64,000 bases of DNA from Flaveria trinervia (GCA_025506515.1 CM046443.1:37926357-37990356); one strand, 5' to 3'. Counted from the first letter of the stretch, positions 21,264-32,010 are shown. Numbers and translations are program-made. Notes: generated from the letters alone by a model not told the origin.

Positions 21264-22273
21264 TGTTGGGGTTTGTATGACCATTTACAACTCGTTTAAC
21301 CATTTAAACATATGAAACGCAGCGGAATATACAACTTTAAACATGTTATACTTTCTGAAAATTACTATTATCATGTGAAATCAACAAACCCATAAACAAA
21401 AGGATCTTTATTATGTGAAGAACTAGCATACAAAACAAGCAAGAACACCCAAATAAAGACATAATCATACCATAACAAAACCTTTCTGGATGCTGTGATA
21501 ATCGACCATAAGAAGTCAGAAAAGAGTCAAAAGAAAGGCCAAGACTTCAAGGGTAGAAGTCCTCAAGTGTTCATACCCACAAGCCTCTAAGCAAACATCA
21601 TGGTTGCTAGGATTTGAAGCACCAAAACGTCAAAAAGAAGCTGCTGAATTGAAGCACCAAAACGTCCAAAAGGAGGCTGCTGAAAACACTTTTCAGCGAG
21701 CTCCTAAGGGTGATGGAGACCGTTTTCAACGGAGATCCACATCAAGATTGGAGAACCTCTTTCTTCCTTTTGGTTCTTGCATATGTGTGTGAGAAGAAGA
21801 GATGAAGTGTGTGTGTGTTTTGCCTAAGACCTCAAAGAGCACCCAAGGGAGAGGCTGCCCACAAGGGGCGGCCGAACCCCTTTTTAGGGTTGTTCTCTTT
21901 CTCTTTTTTTCTAAAAGGGTCCTTATATATTAATCTTTTGTTCAACTAAAGATTAATATAGATATATACACACAATTAACCTTTTGATTATATAATGTAC
22001 ACAGACTTTCATTATTGATGTTATTTAACTAAATTAAACAACATTACAAATAATATCCATGAACAAAATATCCATATAAGTTGTTCAATCTCATATGCAA
22101 CTTATTTAGAAAATCCATTTTCTAAGTTGGTGTATTTATTTAATTGCATGATCATATCATCAATTAAATATTATTTGGTGTTTGCTAAGCTTGTTATTGG
22201 GTATGACCCGAATTGGATCATAACGTACTAAGCACATCAATGTTCTATGTGTCTGGGCATAAAGAATCCAACA
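21264..22273 (-). repeat. Copia D 5' LTR (element sense)
   Basis: This is the partner of 14477-15487, with the same TG...CA ends, the TATA-like box at 21924-21930 and the same short antisense open frame at 21604-21792. Differences are mostly single bases and one- to three-base gaps. Confidence 0.92.
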
Positions 22274-22753
22274 GGATGTAATGAATGAAGTGATGTTTGA
22301 ATGGAAGTACGAACGAAAGAATGACGAAGATAATAATTTTATTATCTGTATGTACGTATGATATATGATCATGAACGAATGCAAAGTATAATATGATTTT
22401 GAGAGAAAGAATGATTTTATGAATGAAAAGAATGTTTTATTATAAAACTAGAACTCACTCAGCAACGCTGACTTTTATGTGTTCCACTTGGCAGGTAATG
22501 TTGCTGAGGATGGCACGAGGCAGCTGCTCAGCTCTTTTGGATGGCATCCATTTATATAAAGCTTTTGTGATGTAATACAACACTGAAATTTTGTAATCGA
22601 CAAACGATGCATTATTTTGCATAATTTTTGTGATGAAATGAAATGCCATTTTTTAATGTTTCTGCTGCGAATGTTTATTTAGAATAACTGTAAATGTATG
22701 ATTTATGTGCAATGGTTGACCAGCTATAAGCGTCCTGGAAACGGGGCCTTACA
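22274..22753 (+). repeat. Gypsy A 5' LTR, second part
   Basis: The LTR resumes after Copia D with the duplicated ggatg and runs to ggccttaca. It includes an inverted repeat CTCAGCAAC (22458-22466) / GTTGCTGAG (22500-22508) around a 33-base loop containing ttggcaggtaat. Related text, partly degraded, is present in the gypsy B and C LTRs. A tatataaa string at 22552-22560 is notable but unplaced. Confidence 0.88.
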
Positions 22754-22756
22754 AGT

Positions 22757-22769
22757 TGGTATCAGAGCC
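22757..22769 (+). other. Gypsy A primer-binding site
   Basis: TGGTATCAGAGCC lies three bases after the LTR end. It is a perfect plant initiator-Met tRNA 3' complement. Confidence 0.92.
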
Positions 22770-23103
22770 AAAGTTTAAGTGAATTGGGTAAATATTTTCA
22801 AAAACCTAATCTTAAACAGATAACGGGACGAAAAGGGAAGGGATGCCAATCTGAGTAGCTGCGTGCCATCAGGTATTTTCGTAAAGTTAAACGCTATTAC
22901 GTGCGCATGGTATGTGGTTATGTGTTGTATGTAGATTTAAATACTGATGTAGTCAGGACAGGTAATGCTTGGGGTATGAAGAGTAAAGTAACTGGCTAAT
23001 CACAATTGGCCACTGTAATTAGGGATTACTATAGTTGTTATAAACTGAGTCGTTTCCTTGAATGACCGTATTAGTGTTTAAATCTTTCAGTGTGAGTTAG
23101 AGG
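22770..23103 (+). other. Gypsy A 5' leader with splice-acceptor-like end
   Basis: About 330 bases without coding text sit between primer site and gag ATG. The end reads gtttaaatctttcag about 20 bases before the start codon, a plausible 3' splice site. Gypsy B and C have the corresponding text ending in atag. Confidence 0.5.
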
Positions 23104-24350
23104 ATGGCCGGTGGTAGATCATCTAAAGCTTCACGTGGTGGTGGACGTGGTGCTGAACTACGGGTTACGAGAGGAAGGCCTAGGGCTGAAAAGGTGGTTC
23201 ATGAAGAACCAGAAACCCCTCAACCGGAGGGTGAGATGAGAGCGCAACCTGAGAGCCTCAGTGAAGGAGGCAGTTGTGGAGGAAGTGCATCAAGTCATGT
23301 AGACGATCCTACCGTTCGTGGTGACTGAAGTGATAAAGGCAGTTAGAGAAGGGAAATGAGTAGACCTACGGGCGAAAGAAGACAACCCGAGACTGAGACG
23401 GTTCTGTCTGATGACGAAGAAGAGGAAGAAGAAGAGCCTGTGCAAGAGGCGGTACGAGGCTGTAACTATGAGGTGTTTATGAGATGCAAGCCCCCTACTT
23501 TTGATGGTAATGGCACTGCGGCTGCTGCTCAACGGGGGTGAGGGAAATGCTAGTTGTACTTGATATCAGCGAGTGCCGAGAGGACCAGAAAGTTAAGTTC
23601 GCTACCTACTCTTTTGTAGACTCGGCTCTGTGCTCGTGGGACAATATAGTCCAAGCCGAGGGTAGTCGGGCGATTAGAAGAATGAGATGGTCAAAGTTGA
23701 ATAAGTTGGTGATCGAGGAGTTTTGTCCTCATCAGGAAATGGATAAGGTCGAGAGGGAGTTTCTACAACTGGAGGCGGGAACGATGAGACACCAACAATA
23801 CACCACCAAATTTTACGAAATGGCACGTCTGGTGTCAGATCAGGTGACACCTCTGTCTTGAAAGATTAAGAGGTACATTCAAGGATTGCCAGCGGATATT
23901 TGCAGGCACATGATTGCCGCCCGACCGAGCACGTTTAGGTCGGCGGTGGATTTGGCAGGAAGGTTATATGACAAAAGGGGTGTGGTGGTGGTGGCTGAAG
24001 GTAGTCGGAAGGGTGGAGGTGATGGAAACTGGAATAGGAATAGGTTTGGTCAGGGTGATTCCTCGACGGGTAAAAAGAAGGCACGGGTGGACGACCGCCG
24101 TGTGGTCACATCGGGTGCGAGTACGAAGAAGTGTGGTAGGTGTGGGAGAGAGCATAGTGGGGAATGTAGGTTTGGGTCAAAGTTGTGCTTTAAATATGGA
24201 AGGTGGGGCACATGGCCAGGGATTATTGTACGGCCTGGTGCTTTAACTGTGGTGAAGAGGGTCATATGAATAGATATTGTAAGAAGCCAAGGGCCGAGGG
24301 TTCCGGGGTGAAGAAAACGGGAGGTGAAGGACCAAGGGCGACTGCCAGGG
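23104..24350 (+). pseudogene. Gypsy A gag
   Basis: It starts MAGGRSSKASRGGGRG, the same start as gypsy B (39513) and, with changes, gypsy C. After a basic/acidic N-terminal segment, the retrotransposon gag domain is readable at 23538-23880 (LDISECREDQKVKFATYSF, then EFLQLEAGTMRHQQY), and then LPADICRHMIAARPSTFRSA. Knuckles follow: CGRCGREHSGEC, a frameshifted second one near 24185, and CFNCGEEGHMNRYC at about 24239. Three or more frameshifts and a stop at 23861 disable it. Confidence 0.82.
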
Positions 24351-24359
24351 CATTCACGA

Positions 24360-24860
24360 TGACACAGGAGGAGGCTAGGACGGACCCTGATGTTGTGTCC
24401 GGTATGTTTCTGGTGAACCAAACTTTAGCTTCTGTGTTATTGATTCGGGTGCCGGTAAAAGTTTTATTTCTGCTGCTTTCTGTGCTAAGCTGCCTGTTAG
24501 TAGTAGACGTGTTGATGCGCCCTTTGATGTAGAAACTGCCATAGGTAAGTCCACCAGGATCTCTGAGATGATAGAGAAGTGTGATGTGGAACTAGAAGGT
24601 CATAAGTTTCTGTTAGGCCGTTCGTGATGACCCTAGGTGGATTCGATTTGGTTCTTGGGATGGATTGGTTAGCAGACTTCAAGGCGAACATCGTGTGTCG
24701 TAAGAAGATGATTCGGTTGGCAGCTCCTGACGGGAGTTTGGTAACTATTTATGGGGATCGAGTTACTACGATTCCGAAGGTAATCTCAATGGCGGTGGCG
24801 GGAAAGTGTATGAGGTGTGGATGTAGTGCCTACTTGGCCTATGTAAAGGATGTTGATACG
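24360..24860 (+). pseudogene. Gypsy A protease
   Basis: The active-site motif CVIDSGAGKSFIS is readable at about 24433-24470 in a frame different from the flanking gag. The C-terminal part GGFDLVLGMDWLADFKANIV is open from 24624. Spacing is normal for a gypsy aspartic protease, so the frameshift is the main defect. Confidence 0.78.
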
Positions 24861-25770
24861 CCAACAACACAACTATTTGAGGTACTGATTGTGTGTGACT
24901 TTCTAGACGTGTTCCCAGAAGACTTGCCAGGAGTGCCACCTGATAGGAAGATTAAATTTCAGAATGATTTGATATCGGGTGCCCAACCTGTTGCCAAGGC
25001 ACCGTATCGGTTAGCTCCGACGGAGATGAAGGAGCTAATGGAGCAGTTGCAAGAGCTACTTGATAAGGGGTTCATCAGACCAAGTATCTCCCCTTAGGGT
25101 GCCCTGGTCTTGTTTGTAAAGAAGAAAGACGGTAGTATGAGGATGTGTATTGGCTACCGTGAGCTGAATAAGTTGACAGTGATAAACCGCTACCCTTACC
25201 GAGAATTGATGATTTATTTGATCAAGTCCAGGGTGCCAGTTGGTTTTCAAGGATAGACCTCCGATTTGGTTATCATCAGTTGATGGTGAAGGAGTCGGAT
25301 ATCTCTAAAACAGCTTTTCGCACGCGCTACGGTCACTACGAGTTTCTTGTCATGTCCTTTGGTTTGACCAATTCGCCAGCTGCTTTTATGGATCTAATGA
25401 ATCATTTGTATCGGCCTATGTTGGATAAATTAGTTATAGTGTTTATTGATCATATCCTGATTTATTCGAAGAGTGAGATTGAGCATGCTGGTCATATTCG
25501 GGAGGTTCTGGAGACGTTGAGGAGGGAGAAGTTTTATGCAAATTCTCCAAGTGCGCGTTCTGCTTGCACGAAGTTCAGTTCTTGGGTCATGTGGTAAATC
25601 CCGACGGGATCATTGTGGACCCGGAAAAGGTGGAGGCGGTTATGCAATCGAAGTCACCGAAGACGCCATTTGAGATTCGTAGTTTCTTGGGTTTGGCGGG
25701 CTACTATAGAAGATTCATTCAAGTCTTTTCTAAGATCGCTTCTCCACTAACCAAGTTGACCTGAAAAGAA
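24861..25770 (+). pseudogene. Gypsy A reverse transcriptase
   Basis: The motifs in order are DVFPEDLPGVPPDRKIKF, YRLAPTEMKELMEQLQELL, a stop just after IRPSISP at 25097, KKKDGSMRMCIGYRELNK, ISKTAFRTRYGHYEFLVMSFG, and the catalytic box FIDHILIYS at about 25442-25468. In the catalytic box the second Asp of the pair is His (codon 25451-25453), whereas gypsy B and C have FIDD. The thumb region FLGLAGYYRRFI is at about 25685-25720. Confidence 0.85.
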
Positions 25771-26301
25771 GTGAAGTTCGTATGGGGTCAAGCTCAAGAG
25801 AAGGCATTCAAAGAATTGAAGGCGAGATTGACTCAAGCTCCTGTTCTGTCATTACCCGATGGAAGTGAAGATCTGGTGGTTTATTCGGATGCTTCCTACT
25901 CAGGGTTGGGGTGCATGTTAATGCAAAGAGGAAAGCTCATAGCCTATGCATCCCAACAGTTGAAGGTTCATGAGGTCATTTACCCTACTCATGACTTGGA
26001 GCTAGCAGCTGTGGTCTTTGTATTAAAGATTTGGAGGCACTATCTGTACGAGAGGAAGTGCACCATTTTCACTGACCACAAGAGCTTGAAGTACTTCTTT
26101 GAGCAGGAGGACCTGAACATGAGACAAAGAAGATGGTTGGAGCTCATAAAAGACTATGATTGCGAGATCCACTACCATCCTGGCAAAGCCAATGTCGTGG
26201 CGGAGGCCCTTAGCCGAAAGGAGAGGCCCGAACCGATTCGGGTGAAAACATATGAGCTGATCATGACCTCTGATGTGATGAAGCAAGTCAAAGAGTTTTA
26301 G
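25771..26301 (+). pseudogene. Gypsy A RNase H
   Basis: An open stretch of 176 codons carries LVVYSDASYSGLGCMLMQ (first Asp), HDLELAAVVFVLKIWRHYLY (Glu), CTIFTDHKSLKYFF (Asp) and GKANVVAEALSRK (Asp replaced by Glu in the usual VADALSRK). It ends at a TAG at 26299-26301. This is the best-preserved domain of gypsy A, and it is where SIRE B inserted in the sister element gypsy B. Confidence 0.85.
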
Positions 26302-27261
26302 GATGAGGCACTGAAAGAGGATCATCTTAACTCTGAAAGAATGAGAGGTGTGGTCGCAGAATTAGATGAGAACACGCTTGGTGTTATAACTCGATTCGGG
26401 AGAACGTGGATTCCTTGTTTTGGGGATCTACAGGTGAAGATCATGGATGAAGCTCACAAGACATGATATTCCATTCATCCTGGTGCGACAAAAATGTATC
26501 AAGATATGAAGAAAGTTTATTGGTGGCCGCGTATGAAGTGCGATGTGGTGGAGTATGTGAGTAAGTGCCTTACTTGCTTACAAGTGAAGGCAGAGTGTCA
26601 AAAGCCATATGGGAAAATCCAACCGTTGGACATACCGAAATGGAAGTGGGAGCACATCACCATGGAGTTCATTAAGAAGCTGCCACGTACTCCGAAAGGG
26701 TACGATGCCATATGGGTGATTGTGGACCGTCTAACGAAGAGTGCTCACTTCCTACCGATTCGCGAGACATATTCATTCGAGAGGATGGCTGATCTGTTCA
26801 TCAAGTAGGTTGTAACTCGTCATGGTGTGCCGGTGTCTATTGTGTCCGATCGTGGCACTCGGTTTACATATAAATTCTGGAAGAAATTCCACGATGCCAT
26901 GGGAACAAGGTTACATGTTAGCATGGCTTATCATCCTCAAACTGATGGTCAGTCAGAAAGGACCATTTAGACGTTGGAAGATATGCTTCGGGCATGTGCG
27001 ATTGAATTTGGTGGAAGTTGGGATGTCCACATACCATTAGCCGAATTTTCGTACAACAACAGTTATCATCCCAGCATTGGTATGCCACCTTACGAGATGC
27101 TATACGGTAGGAGATGCAGAACACCCGTCTGTTGGGGTGATACTGGTCAAAAAGAGTTAGGGAGCATCAAGGTAATCGAGGCTATGACTGAGAAGCTTGA
27201 GAAGATCAAGGCCTTCATGAAGGCAACCAAGGATAGACAGAAGTCGTATGCCGATAACTGA
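26302..27261 (+). pseudogene. Gypsy A integrase
   Basis: The zinc-binding region (HPGATKMYQDMKKVYWW...CLTC) spans about 26470-26590. The core has KWEHITMEFIKKLPRTPKGY, where the first catalytic Asp of the usual TMDF is Glu, then VSIVSDRGTRFT (second Asp) and PQTDGQSERTI (Glu). Stops occur at 26465, 26806, 26968 and 27259. Confidence 0.83.
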
Positions 27262-27690
27262 CGTAGACCGATTGAGTTCCAGGTGGGTGATAGGGTTATG
27301 TTGAAGGTCTCACCTTGGAAGGGTATCATTCGTTTCCGAAAGTGGGGCAAGTTGAGCCCGAGATACATAGGCCATATCCGAATCATTGCTCGAGTAGGAG
27401 AGGTAGCCTATAGATTAGAGTTACCCGATGACTTAAGTGGAATTCACCTGACATTCCATGTATCTCATTTGAGAAAGTGCTTAGCTGATGAAGGCATGAT
27501 TGTTCCACTGGAGGATATCGAAGTAGACGAACGGCTCAATTATGTGGAGCAACCATGGCAATCATCGATCAAAAGGAAAAGAGGCTGAGGAATAAAGTGG
27601 TTCCCCTTGTGCGTATACAGTGGAAGCACAGGAAGGGATCCGAGTCTACGTGGGAGACTGAAGAAGATATGAGACAATATTACCCATAAT
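27262..27690 (+). pseudogene. Gypsy A integrase C-terminus and chromodomain-like segment
   Basis: MLKVSPWKGIIRFRKWGKLSPRY and HVSHLRKCLADEG are the GPY/F-type C-terminal integrase module. The final text VPLVRIQWKHRKG followed by SESTWETEEDMRQYYP has the W...TWE pattern of a chromodomain, which places the element among chromoviruses, most like Tekay/Del. A frameshift near 27585 separates the two parts. Chromodomains direct integration to particular chromatin in related elements. Confidence 0.78.
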
Positions 27691-27723
27691 TCTTTGAGGA
27701 ATAACAGGTTCCGGGGACGAAAC

Positions 27724-27743
27724 CTATTTAAGGTGGGTGGACT
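27724..27743 (+). other. Gypsy A polypurine tract region
   Basis: The text aaggtgggtggact lies directly before the 3' LTR. Gypsy B has aaggtggtggact (56328-56340) and gypsy C, on the minus strand, aaggggggtggact (59047-59060) in the same place, so the tract is conserved among the three. Confidence 0.75.
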
Positions 27744-29910
27744 TGTAACACCCGGTTATTTTAAAGTCAAAAAAAGAGAGGAATAAAGCGAAGGAAAAGA
27801 AAGAAATGCTATTTAACACAAGATGAGGGGTTAAACATGTAAAAAGTACAAGATTTACTTTTTACGTTGTACAAAAGTAGCATGGCCGCCCATGCCATGC
27901 CACTTTTCACTTCTGAGTTCGGATTTTAGAGAGAGAAAGAGTAGAGCTCGGGTTTGAAGAAGAACAAGAAGAAAGAATTCGAATTCAAGGTAAGAATTCA
28001 TGCTTTTATGGTGTTCTTGACCGGCCATATCCTCGGGTTTATGCTTATGTGTTTGTATGTGTTCGGGTATCTTTTTAGTGTGTTTCTAGGAGGTTGAATT
28101 CAATTTGCAAACGAGTTTGGAGGAAGCCACATTCAAGAGCTGCAAAGGTAAGTTCTAGGACCCTTCTTTTACTGGTTTTTAACTGATTTTGGGGCTGGAA
28201 ATGCATGAATGTATGTTTTTATTAAACTGGGTTTCGAACCCATATGCTTGAATGTGTGTATGATGATGTTATGATGTGATGTGTGACTATGTTCATGGAA
28301 ATCTGCCTAAGTGTTTGGAAGTCAATGCGGATGGAAAGGGTTAATGCGGATGAACATTAACCATTGAATAATCCAATGCGGATGAAGTCAAATGCGGATG
28401 AAGTCAACGAGGATGAACATTGACTAAGTGCATGAAATGCAGATGAGCATTTGACTAAGTCTGGGAAATGCTGATGAAGTATGTCAATGCGGATGAGCAT
28501 TTGACTAAGTATATCAAAATGCGGATGAGTAAGTCAAATGCGGATGACAAATGCGGATGAAGTATGTCAAAGTGGATGAGCATTTGACTAAGTATATGAA
28601 ATGCGGATGAGTAAGTCAAATGCGGATGATAAATGCGGATGAAGCAATTCAAATGCGGATGAAGCAAATCAAATGCGGATGAACAATAGGGTCAATGCGG
28701 ATGAACACTTAGAATAATTCTGACTTTTGGGAGAAAAAGGAGTAATGTAGGCTTTGACCTAGGGGATTCCCGGGGGTTATGTAAGTTGACTTTTGGGGTC
28801 ATAGATGGTATGATGGGCATGTAATGATATGTGATTGATGCTTATGCATGATGATGATGATGATGTTGCATGGTTATACATGATGTATGTTATGTATGTA
28901 TGATGCCTTGCATGATGATGTATGAATGATATGTTATGTTCCTTATGATGATGTATGTTTATCTTTTCTATGACTTGACGTGTTATGATAATGAATGAAC
29001 GGCGTATTATGTAACGTAAAGTGAAAGATAATGAAAGAGGAACATGATGATGAATGCATGCATTAATGAATGAATGAATGAATGAATGAAAGGCTTGCAA
29101 GCAAATGTATGGAGGTGCACACCCATTGTAGGTATTAGCTCAACGGTGTGCGGGTTAGCTACCCCAAAGGATGCACATTGGGGTCCAATCCTTGTGATTG
29201 ACCGTATGAATGAACCATTGTTGCGTGCCTTAGGTACTGTGACCACTTGGTGCTGGGCACCACCGATGAAGGTCTTTTATAGGCTTTGGTCCAGTATCAT
29301 GAGCATGAAGGGCATAGCATATGACAATGGTATACCTGAAATTTACCTTAGGTACTGTGACCACTTGCTGTCGGGCACCACCGATGAAGATCTTTTATAA
29401 GCTTAGGCACAGTATCATGAGCATGAAGGGTAAAGTTCATCGTGATAATGAAAGTAATGAATGAAATGATGTATGAATGGAAGTATGAATGAAAGAATGA
29501 CGAAGATGATAGCTTTATTATCTGTGTGTATGTACCATGTATGATCATGAACGAATGCAAAGCATAATATGATTTTGAGAGAAAGAATGGTTTTACGAAT
29601 GAAAAGTATGTTTTATTATAAAACTAGAACTCACTCTGCAGTTGGTAGGTAACGGTGCTGAGGATGGCACGAGGCAGCTTCTCAGCTCTCTTTTGGATGG
29701 CATCCATTTATATAAAGCTTTTGTGATGTAATGCAACAATGAAATTTTGTAATCGACAAACGATGCATTATTTTGCAAAATTTTTTGTGATGAAATGAAA
29801 TGTCGTTTTTGAATGTTTCCACTGCGTATGTTTATTTAGAATAACTGTAAATGTATGATTTATGTGCAATCGTTGACCTGCTGTAAGCGTCCCGGACACG
29901 GGGCCTTACA
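27744..29910 (+). repeat. Gypsy A 3' LTR
   Basis: An uninterrupted 2167-bp LTR. It carries the gcatggccgcccatgc inverted repeat (about 27880), donor-like sites ending at 27989 and 28147, the aatgcggatga array (28320-28710), and the 118-bp duplication (29249 and 29367). It lacks part of the CTCAGCAAC/GTTGCTGAG hairpin near 29635. It ends ggccttaca, followed by the target duplication tgctg. Confidence 0.92.
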
Positions 29911-30100
29911 TGCTGCAATAGTCGTTACTAAAAATATGGTCCAACATCCTAAGACCAAACACATAGGCATAAAATATCACTTTATACGTGATTGTTTTGA
30001 AAAGAATCTAATCAATGTTGTTAAAATAAACACGGATTTTCAATGCGCTAACATCTATACAAAAGCATTTGATAAACCACATTTTCTATATTTGTAAGAG
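29911..30100 (+). pseudogene. SIRE A RNase H, C-terminal remainder
   Basis: It continues the reading cut at 12677: IVVTKNMVQHPKTKHIGIKY, HFIRDCFEKNLINVVKINTD, ANIYTKAFDKPHFLYL, stop at 30095-30097. This is the end of pol and aligns with SIRE B (47531-47700). The duplicated tgctg at the junction proves that the two parts were one gene. Confidence 0.9.
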
Positions 30101-30289
30101 GTCAACGACGTCAAAAAGAAAAGTGATGTAATCCAGACGATGAACAGATCTAGTCCGATGCGTCAAGTTTTTTTCCTTTTATTTTCTTTTATTTTCTGTT
30201 ATTCTAGTCTATTTTATTTAATTTATTTTATTGTTTTCTTTCTTCGCCTATTAAAATCCTAAATACGCAAATCTTTTACGGTTTTAGAA

Positions 30290-30308
30290 TTTTAGGGGGA
30301 GAATAGGT
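30290..30308 (+). other. Internal purine tract in SIRE A
   Basis: The text tttagggggagaatagg resembles the terminal tract aaggggagttt at 36028-36038. It sits about 200 bases after pol. SIRE B has a weaker version at the same place (minus strand, ttttaggtggacaatagg near 47390). A central polypurine tract is one reading; chance is another. Confidence 0.4.
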
Positions 30309-30859
30309 TAAGTTAGTAAAAATAATAATAAAAAAGGGAGGGAGGAGGACATGCAAGCTGATAGAAATAGGATCGTATCTGAGATATTGATTCAAAGACT
30401 ATGGAAGATGATAGTATACAGGAACAAAACATTTGGGACTTTAAAATATTTAAATTGAATTAGATGCGAAATTCAAAGTATAAGTCTGAGAAGTCTAAGC
30501 AAAAATAAAAGGAAAAATGATGGTAAAACTAGCTACTACTAAGGTAACACGGAGAAAGTAGACCTAGAGGTTGCTAGACCAAGAGATGATATGTCGGTAG
30601 ATTCAATACAATAGATAAGTAGACCTCTTTGGTAATTTCATGATCAAACTAAGCTGTTCAACAAGCTATGGGTTATCATCTGGTTAACACAATCAATAAA
30701 GTTCCAATAAGGGGTGACGAGCAAAATAAACGCCACAAATATGTGCGGATGACCAACATATGAGCAAAGCACAAGATGAAAAATGAAAAAAGCAATCAAA
30801 ATGATAACCTATGTTGTTGGTACGATCTGTGCAACAAAATAAATTACTCAAACAATAAG

Positions 30860-30978
30860 ATAGGTTATGTGCCTCTCTGTTGTGCGGTGGCACTGACCTG
30901 AGGATAAGCATAACCTATATATTCTAGAATTCATTGTTGTTTGCCGCCTCTCTGCTGTGCGGTGGCACTCACCTGAGG
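30860..30978 (+). repeat. Duplicated hairpin cassette in SIRE A spacer
   Basis: A 32-base unit beginning cctctctg and ending acctgagg occurs at 30872-30903 and 30947-30978, 75 bases apart. In each unit GTGC-ggtg-GCAC and CCTC...GAGG can pair. The first unit is further enclosed by a perfect 10-base inverted repeat ATAGGTTATG (30860-30869) / CATAACCTAT (30909-30918). SIRE B carries both units (46695-46726 and 46768-46798). No function is known to me. Confidence 0.8.
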
Positions 30979-31573
30979 CTTGGCTTCTCTTTGAAAGCTC
31001 TAAGAATAGTTTCTTCTAGTCAAAACACATGTAGACTGCTCAAAAATCTCCTGAGGAATATTTATTAACATATAAACATGGGATCCACAAATGCTTGTAG
31101 AAATAATTAAACCTTAAACCATCACCAATCTGTGTCGAAAGTCGGTGTATGGATTTAAGTTGACAAATATACTGACAATCATCATGGTTGAAATTCTTGA
31201 AAGTCCAAATCAAAGTGTGCGTCTTATAGTACTAGTATGATTTCCTAACTTTGCTAATGACTCTCGACGAAAACAAGAATCTAGCACCAAATGTTTTTAG
31301 TAACAAGACCTGAATGATTTGATTACCTCTATGATTCCATAATGAATCAGTTCTCTTATGGTCAAAATAACTTGAAGCTGCCTGTTCAAGAAATAAATCT
31401 GTTGGATTTCAATCTTAGGATTTCAACCTCCCACAAAATCACAAAATTCTTAATTTCTAGTAGTTTCTCTTGTTTAAGTTTGTCAATTTAGGTTATATGT
31501 CAGACTATGTCATGGATTTCCATCTGGGATTTATTCACTTAAAAAGGGTCACATCGGCTTTCAATATTAATGG

Positions 31574-31670
31574 GTCACGTCTGAGGTGACAAAATATGTT
31601 TTGTTTAAAAGGATCACGACTGAGGTTATCAAAGGTTTTCAAAGTTAAAATGATCATGTCTGAGATGATC
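31574..31670 (+). repeat. Run of three CTGAG-loop hairpins in SIRE A
   Basis: GTCAC-gtctgag-GTGAC (31574-31590), GATCAC-gactgag-GTTATC (31612-31630) and GATCAT-gtctgag-ATGATC (31652-31670) share the loop text but differ in their stems in ways that mostly keep pairing. SIRE B has three corresponding hairpins at 45990-46088. Confidence 0.75.
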
Positions 31671-31739
31671 GAATGCTCAAAATGATTAATCAATAAGTTA
31701 AAAGGTGTAAAATGTCAAATGGTCCTATAGTCAAAATCA

Positions 31740-32010
31740 TGATTATGATCCATTCGCACGCCTGGACAATGAGTATGACCAATCATACGATTGGACCATA
31801 CTTATGCCCTAAACAACCGAATGGAGCATGAGTATGAACCATTTACCCGATTGGCTTACAAGGTTAAGCCAGTTGCCCGAATGGAGCTGTGCGAATGAGT
31901 CAATCGCCCGACTGAAACCCAGTCGGCCGACTGAATGTGATCAACTGAACCAATCACGCGACTGAGGTCCAATCACCTGAATGAACAGAGCGAATGGGTC
32001 CAGTCGCCTG
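31740..32010. repeat. Palindrome cluster 1, SIRE A spacer
   Basis: The cluster includes CCAATC-atac-GATTGG (31779-31794) and the perfect 14-base palindrome CAGTCGGCCGACTG (31920-31933), with weaker relatives such as caatcgcccgactga and caatcacgcgactga between them. Spacing is irregular. The arms vary between CAGTC and CAATC. Confidence 0.8.

Larger units (their letters stand above)
14477..22273 (-). mobile_element. Copia element D, minus strand, inserted in the gypsy A 5' LTR
   Basis: The element is 7.8 kb long, bounded by LTRs of 1011 and 1010 bp with ends TGTTGG...CCAACA, and flanked by a perfect 5-bp duplication ggatg (14472-14476, 22274-22278). On the minus strand the primer site (21249-21263) follows the LTR at the high-coordinate end, and the purine tract CAAGTGGGAGAT precedes the other LTR, which fixes the orientation. 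Domains on the minus strand run gag, protease, integrase, RT, RNase H, the Copia order. The LTRs differ only at scattered positions and the duplication is intact, so it is probably the youngest insertion in this nest. Even so its coding region is badly broken. Confidence 0.93.
12678..29910 (+). mobile_element. Ty3/gypsy element A (Tekay/Del-like chromovirus) with a Copia nested in its 5' LTR
   Basis: The ends are tgtaacaccc...ggccttaca, flanked by a perfect 5-bp duplication tgctg (12673-12677 and 29911-29915) inside the RNase H of SIRE A. LTRs are 12678-14476 plus 22274-22753 (5') and 27744-29910 (3', 2167 bp). The Met-tRNA primer site lies 3 bases after the 5' LTR. The internal region of about 5 kb carries gag, protease, RT, RNase H, integrase and a C-terminal chromodomain-like segment in the gypsy order. 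Long LTRs and the chromodomain suggest the Tekay/Del lineage. All frames are broken. Confidence 0.93.

Noticed and set aside
22552..22560. Core promoter of gypsy A from the tatataaa string
   Set aside because: It lies about 200 bases before the LTR end, downstream of the conserved donor-like sites; a start here would leave almost no repeated R region. I kept it only as an observation in the LTR entry.
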